Positions 60,042 to 64,000 of a DNA stretch of 64,000 nucleotides are shown piece by piece (position 1 is the stretch's first letter; every line of letters begins with the position of its first letter). The DNA is from Nitrospirota bacterium (GTDB lineage Bacteria > Nitrospirota > Thermodesulfovibrionia > Thermodesulfovibrionales > UBA6898). The stretch covers positions 30,809 to 94,808 of the forward strand of contig SCQH01000014.1 in NCBI GenBank assembly GCA_004321925.1, given 5' to 3'. The notes beneath the pieces were generated by a model. The model did no database searches. It had not been told where the DNA came from and saw nothing but the letters and a program-made list of their open reading frames with translations. Made by a program: the position numbers and the translations under genes.

Positions 60042-61131
60042 CTGCCGAAGGCCTCCTGCCTGTCATCCCGAAGATCACGCCCCAGGGCTGTCGTGAGGCG
60101 CGGGCAAGGGTCACCAGCCCTTTTGATATGAACCAGGTCATGCCCCAGAGTACCGGGACCTCGATCCAATGTGTGGTTTCGATCCCCGCAGTCTTTCTGA
60201 CAGCCAGCAGAAGGGTCAGGACAACGGTGTGGGACAGGTAAATACCGAACACTGCCCTTGAGCCCGAGGCGAGTCGTGCCATGAGCTTTGTGCTCCACCC
60301 GGCCTGCAGAAGCCGGTTGAGCAGCACCAGAAAGAGGAGAGGAGAGAGGAGCCTGAAGGGCAGTCCCGCAAACAGGAACTGCTGAAGCGGATTATATCCG
60401 ATCCGGTCATCTTCGATGCGCAGTCCGGCATAGAAGAGGGCGTATGCGAGGACTGTCAGAAAAAGGAGCCAGTACCTCTTGCTGTCCAGCCAGGGGAGGG
60501 CCGGCTTTTCCTGGCGCAGCCATAACCCGCCCGCAAAGAAGACGGACCAGGGAAGGAAGAGGCCGATCAGCTCGGTTTCCATGAACGCACTACCTGCCCC
60601 CCGCGTCCAGAGGAGATAATCGGCAGTTGCCCCAAAGGCAACTGCCAGGGCAGCGGCAACCCCAAAGATCCGCCGTATCCCGATGCCGGCTATCCTGCTT
60701 TCAAGGAGGTGATGCAGGATAAGAAGCTGAAGGAGTACGCTGATGTAATAGAGCTGCCAGAAGCCGGTCAGGGAGAAATAGACAAGCCGGGCAACGGGAA
60801 GCTGGTGGGCCTTCGCAAACAGCAGCAGAAGAGTGTTCCAGAAGAAAAAAGGGATGATGAGCGTCCGGGTCTTCTTCCTGATGAAGGCAATAAGGGAAGG
60901 CCGGCTGACCAGGGAGGAAAAACGGCCGGAGAAAAGCCCTGAGAGCATGAAAAAGGCGGGTACCGGCAGGGCGAAGAACGGGGCAAAGAGAAACCCGGCC
61001 GGCCACCACGTTCCGATGCCGGGCCTTATCGTGATATTCACATGGATCAGAACGACCAGGCCGCAGGCAATGGTGCGCAGCGCATTTGATGCGGCGAGAA
61101 GGCTGCCGTCCGCCCTGATGTCACTGTCCAA
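60028..61131 (-). CDS. Acyltransferase family 3 membrane protein (OafA-like)
   Basis: 367 residues, about ten membrane segments. The family motif with the catalytic His is VLIHVNI near residue 27-33, and Arg in KTRTLIIPFFFW near 88 is also characteristic. Start is TTG 61131 with AGGA 5 bp upstream. Overlaps the UPF0489-like gene by 14 bp. Probably O-acylates a surface sugar or glycan; related proteins include succinyl- and acetyltransferases. Confidence 0.82.
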   Translation of the reverse strand: MDSDIRADGSLLAASNALRTIACGLVVLIHVNITIRPGIGTWWPAGFLFAPFFALPVPAFFMLSGLFSGRFSSLVSRPSLIAFIRKKTRTLIIPFFFWNTLLLLFAKAHQLPVARLVYFSLTGFWQLYYISVLLQLLILHHLLESRIAGIGIRRIFGVAAALAVAFGATADYLLWTRGAGSAFMETELIGLFLPWSVFFAGGLWLRQEKPALPWLDSKRYWLLFLTVLAYALFYAGLRIEDDRIGYNPLQQFLFAGLPFRLLSPLLFLVLLNRLLQAGWSTKLMARLASGSRAVFGIYLSHTVVLTLLLAVRKTAGIETTHWIEVPVLWGMTWFISKGLVTLARASRQPWGVIFGMTGRRPSADERR

Positions 61132-61190
61132 TAAGTCCTGCCGGCCCGATGTCAGCTCAGCGGCCAGAATGCTGCCGCAGGAGTCTGACC

Positions 61191-61556
61191 CTACTGGATG
61201 CTATTGACCCTGCCCTGCTCATTCAGATGGAAATTACGGCCCGCCTGTCCAACAGGGGTGATCATGAATTTGCCGTCACCGGTGACAACCTTCAGGGAGA
61301 TCTTTGTCCCGCGTTTCATTTTATTAAACCCCATGCTGTGGAGCTTTGCAGGGTCCAGGACAAGCGCCTCAAAGGTGTCCCCGGCTTTGAGGTCTTCCGG
61401 CAGCTGATTGTTGAAGCGGACACCGAGCTGTGCCTCGAGAGATCCCCCCCCGGCGGCACGGAGCGCCCTTCCGGCTTCGGCAAGGGAAGAAAGGACGAGG
61501 ACAAGTGACATGATGACGAGGACGACGGGGACCAGACGCGATGTGACCATTTTCAT
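61191..61556 (-). CDS. Small exported protein of unknown function
   Basis: 121 residues from ATG 61556, with GGAGGG upstream. Signal peptide about 1-26 (SLAEA|GRAL), followed by a compact beta-rich domain (LGVRFNNQLPEDLKAGDTFEALVLDPAKLHSMGF). No Cys and no known motif. Its stop is 59 bp before the acyltransferase start, so a common transcript is possible. Confidence 0.6.
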   Translation of the reverse strand: MKMVTSRLVPVVLVIMSLVLVLSSLAEAGRALRAAGGGSLEAQLGVRFNNQLPEDLKAGDTFEALVLDPAKLHSMGFNKMKRGTKISLKVVTGDGKFMITPVGQAGRNFHLNEQGRVNSIQ

Positions 61557-61696
61557 AGCAGACCCTCCTTTTTTTTCATAGCTTACATGAAAAAACATCG
61601 ATGGTCAATCACCGCACCGGTTGATGTCAAACCGGCCGATCTCAACCATCCGGAAATCGGGATCTTCACCTGTCTGTATGGGACACTATGGCATTT

Positions 61697-61727
61697 TTGC
61701 ATTAGAACTGCCGTTCTGTGCTAAAAT
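61697..61727 (+). promoter_or_regulatory. Candidate promoter for ilvBN
   Basis: TTGCAT (61697-61702), 19-bp spacer, TAAAAT (61722-61727), 47 bp before the ilvB ATG. The 218-bp gap has no leader-peptide reading frame rich in branched-chain codons and no clear attenuator. Confidence 0.35.
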
Positions 61728-61774
61728 AGCGAAAAGTTTCCGGCCTTATTTGGCCACAGAGGAGAGCAGAAACT

Positions 61775-63511
61775 ATGAAAATATCAGGTGCGGAAATCTT
61801 CCTGGAGAGTCTGAAGAAGGAAGGCGTGAAGCATATGTTCGGGTATCCGGGCGGTGTGGTCCTTAATATCTTCGACCGGCTCCATGACGAAAAAGACCTT
61901 CAGTTGATCCTGACCCGGCATGAACAGGGCGCGGTCCACGCGGCAGACGGCTATGCGCGGGCGACCGGCAAGCCCGGCATCGTGCTGGTCACCTCAGGCC
62001 CCGGCGCGACCAACACGGTCACCGGTATCGCGACCGCCTATATGGATTCGATCCCGATGGTGATCTTCACCGGCCAGGTCCCGACGCAGCTGATCGGCAA
62101 CGATGCCTTTCAGGAGGCCGATATCGTCGGCATCACCCGGCCCTGCACCAAACACAATTTCCTCGTGAAGAACGTCGAAGACCTGGCCCAGGTCATCAAG
62201 GAGGCCTTCTACATAGCGACGACCGGCAGGCCCGGCCCGGTGCTGATCGACCTGCCGAAGGACGTAACGACCCATAAGGCGGAGTTCGTCTGGCCGGGGG
62301 ATGTGAAGCTGCGCAGTTATAACCCGACCTACGAAGGGAACAAGTACATGATAACCCAGGCCGCACATATGATCGCCAAGGCGAAGAAGCCGGTGATCAT
62401 TGCCGGGGGAGGGGTCATCCTCTCCGGGGCCTCGAAGGAGCTGAAGGAATTCGCAGAGCATACGGACGTGCCGGTGACGATGACGCTGATGGGCCTCGGG
62501 GGCTTCCCCGGTACCCACAAGCTTGCCCTGGGCATGCTCGGCATGCACGGCACCTTTTACGCCAACAAGACGATCCAGGAGTCCGACCTGCTGATCGCCG
62601 TCGGCATGCGCTTTGATGACCGGGTGACCGGCAAGATCGATGCCTTTGCCCCGCATGCAAAGATCATCCATATCGACATTGACCCCACCTCGATCAGGAA
62701 GAATGTGCGGGTCGATGTGCCGATCGTCGGGGACATAAAGAATGTCCTGACCGTGATGAACAAGGTGCTCAAGGAAGAGGTCAAGGAGCCCTGGCAGGAG
62801 GTCAGGAAGGCCTGGCTCAAGCAGATCACCGCATGGAAGGCCGAACGGCCGATGAGCTATGACCGGGAGGCGGATGTCATAAAACCCCAGTACGTTGTCG
62901 AAAAGATATATGAGCTGACAAAGGGTGATGCGATCATAGCGACCGAGGTCGGTCAGAACCAGATGTGGGCAGCCCAGTTCTATAAGTACGATAAGCCCAG
63001 GACCTGGCTTTCCTCAGGGGGGCTCGGCACCATGGGGTACGGACTCCCGGCCGCGATCGGCGCACAGCTTGCCTATCCCAACCGGCTGGTGATCGATATT
63101 GCCGGCGACGGCAGCATACAGATGAACATACAGGAACTGGCCACTGCGGTGATAAATAAACTCCCGGTGAAGGTGGCGATCCTCAATAACCGCTATCTCG
63201 GCATGGTGAGGCAGTGGCAGGAGCTCTTCTACGAAGAGCGGTACGCGCATACCAAGCTCGACGATACCGTACCGGATTTTGTCAAGATCGCCGAGGCCTA
63301 CAACGCGGTCGGCCTGCGGGCCACCAAGAAGTCAGAGGTCGAGCCGGTGCTGAAGGAGGCCTTCCGCGTCAAGCGGCCTGTTTTTATGGACTTTGTCGTT
63401 GACTGGCATGAGAAGGTCTTCCCGATGGTGCCTGCAGGGGCCGCGATCGACAACATGCTCTTCAACGAACCTGCCAAGAAATCCGAAAAGAAGATCAAGG
63501 CAGTGAAATAG
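61775..63511 (+). CDS. ilvB: Acetolactate synthase large subunit
   Basis: 578 residues. The ThDP-binding glutamate is E50 ([19 protein letters not shown]), SGPGATN follows, and the C-terminal ThDP/Mg motif is GDGSIQMN...NN near 445-475. All three domains are full length. It condenses two pyruvates, or pyruvate and 2-oxobutyrate, in valine/leucine/isoleucine synthesis, using ThDP, FAD and Mg2+. GGAGA precedes the ATG. Operon with ilvN 30 bp downstream. Confidence 0.95.
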   Translation: MKISGAEIFLESLKKEGVKHMFGYPGGVVLNIFDRLHDEKDLQLILTRHEQGAVHAADGYARATGKPGIVLVTSGPGATNTVTGIATAYMDSIPMVIFTGQVPTQLIGNDAFQEADIVGITRPCTKHNFLVKNVEDLAQVIKEAFYIATTGRPGPVLIDLPKDVTTHKAEFVWPGDVKLRSYNPTYEGNKYMITQAAHMIAKAKKPVIIAGGGVILSGASKELKEFAEHTDVPVTMTLMGLGGFPGTHKLALGMLGMHGTFYANKTIQESDLLIAVGMRFDDRVTGKIDAFAPHAKIIHIDIDPTSIRKNVRVDVPIVGDIKNVLTVMNKVLKEEVKEPWQEVRKAWLKQITAWKAERPMSYDREADVIKPQYVVEKIYELTKGDAIIATEVGQNQMWAAQFYKYDKPRTWLSSGGLGTMGYGLPAAIGAQLAYPNRLVIDIAGDGSIQMNIQELATAVINKLPVKVAILNNRYLGMVRQWQELFYEERYAHTKLDDTVPDFVKIAEAYNAVGLRATKKSEVEPVLKEAFRVKRPVFMDFVVDWHEKVFPMVPAGAAIDNMLFNEPAKKSEKKIKAVK

Positions 63512-63541
63512 GCACGGACTAAATTTTAGCAGAGGAGAATC

Positions 63542-64000
63542 ATGAGACATACGATATCGGTACTTGTTGAGAATAAATTCGGGGTGCTGTCGAGGATCTC
63601 GGGACTCTTCAGCGGAAGGGGCTACAACATTGAAAGCCTTTCGGTGAATGAGACGACTGACCCCAAGGTCTCGGTCATGACGATCGTCACGAGCGGCGAC
63701 GACTGGATCATTGAGCAGATAAACAAACAGCTGAACAAGCTGGTGGATGTCATCAAGGTGGTGGACATGACCGAACTCGACCATGTCGAGCGCGAGATGG
63801 TGCTGATCAAGGTCTCCCCTCGCCAGGAGGACAAGGCAGAGGTGCTGCGGCTTGCCGAGATCTTCAGGGGCCGGGTGGTCGATTCAAGCCAGAAGACCTA
63901 TACCATCGAGATCACCGGTGATGAGAAGAAGATCGCCGCGATCGTTGAGCTCCTCAAGCCGATGGGCATCAAGGAGTTTGTGAGGACCGGCAAGATCGCG
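63542..64000 (+). CDS. ilvN: Acetolactate synthase regulatory subunit, 3' end cut by window
   Basis: The first 153 codons are visible. An N-terminal ACT domain ([33 protein letters not shown]) is followed by the ALS small-subunit C-terminal domain. It mediates feedback inhibition by valine of the large subunit encoded just upstream. AGAGGAG lies 7 bp before ATG 63542. A complete protein would be about 160-170 residues, so little is missing. Confidence 0.95.
   Translation, partial: MRHTISVLVENKFGVLSRISGLFSGRGYNIESLSVNETTDPKVSVMTIVTSGDDWIIEQINKQLNKLVDVIKVVDMTELDHVEREMVLIKVSPRQEDKAEVLRLAEIFRGRVVDSSQKTYTIEITGDEKKIAAIVELLKPMGIKEFVRTGKIA

Noticed and set aside
61557..61774. T-box or leader-peptide attenuator ahead of ilvBN
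   Set aside because: No T-box core sequence, no branched-chain-rich short frame and no terminator in the leader.

Overview
The window is 64 kb of a dense, GC-rich (except one AT-rich patch) bacterial chromosome, with a lipoprotein-bearing outer membrane implied by a type II secretion operon, an outer-membrane barrel, LolA/LolD-like proteins and NosL. LL-diaminopimelate aminotransferase, a TSUP/TIGR02186 pair, a five-S1-domain protein and the overall gene content suggest a free-living anaerobic or microaerophilic lineage such as Nitrospirota or Desulfobacterota. That placement is an inference, since no rRNA gene is present. I found no rRNA, tRNA or CRISPR array.

Layout. 0-5.5 kb: anion permease (TSUP) with TIGR02186 partner, two universal stress proteins, a methyltransferase and a SulP transporter. 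5.6-6.8 kb: an aminotransferase with its own terminator. 6.9-14.3 kb: a type II secretion operon gspE-F-H-I-J-K-L-M without gspC, gspD or gspG. 14.4-20.7 kb: phospholipase-C-like protein and pepA, an S1 protein, a P-loop protein, a MITE-like inverted-repeat element, alanine dehydrogenase and a host-attachment-family protein. 20.8-27.5 kb: outer-membrane barrel, small exported protein, phosphatase, methyltransferase, LarA-like protein, FolK and DapL. 27.6-33.1 kb: TPR/cNMP protein, livHMGF without a binding protein, and a REP-type (RAYT) transposase with three palindromic repeats inside its reading frame. 33.1-36.4 kb: exported proteins including a Cys-rich 575-residue protein, then an isolated unit made of a candidate c-di-GMP-I-like riboswitch, a 105-residue protein and a strong terminator.

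36.4-45.2 kb: two PAS histidine kinases (one with Asp in place of the phospho-accepting His), thioredoxin reductase, MATE and YihY proteins, and a LolD/FtsX module with an OB-fold lipoprotein. 45.2-47.4 kb: an AT-rich island of small membrane proteins and a start-less gene remnant. 47.4-50.5 kb: exported protein, radical SAM/SPASM protein, glycosyltransferase and a DsrE-like protein. 50.5-58.5 kb: two convergent sets: heme-binding (CXXCH) protein-FtsX-LolD on the plus strand, and NosL-DUF2318-nitrilase-LolD-FtsX-LolA-like on the minus strand. The latter resembles metal-handling loci of the p19/fetMP type. 58.6-61.6 kb: UPF0489 protein, acyltransferase and a small exported protein. 61.7-64 kb: ilvB and the 5' part of ilvN.

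The most interesting points are the riboswitch-like leader at 35.8 kb, the DUF2318/NosL/ABC locus at 50.5-58.5 kb, the His-to-Asp kinase, the RAYT gene that has absorbed palindromic repeats, and the MITE-like element at 19 kb. All functional statements are based on reading motifs by eye; no database search was run.
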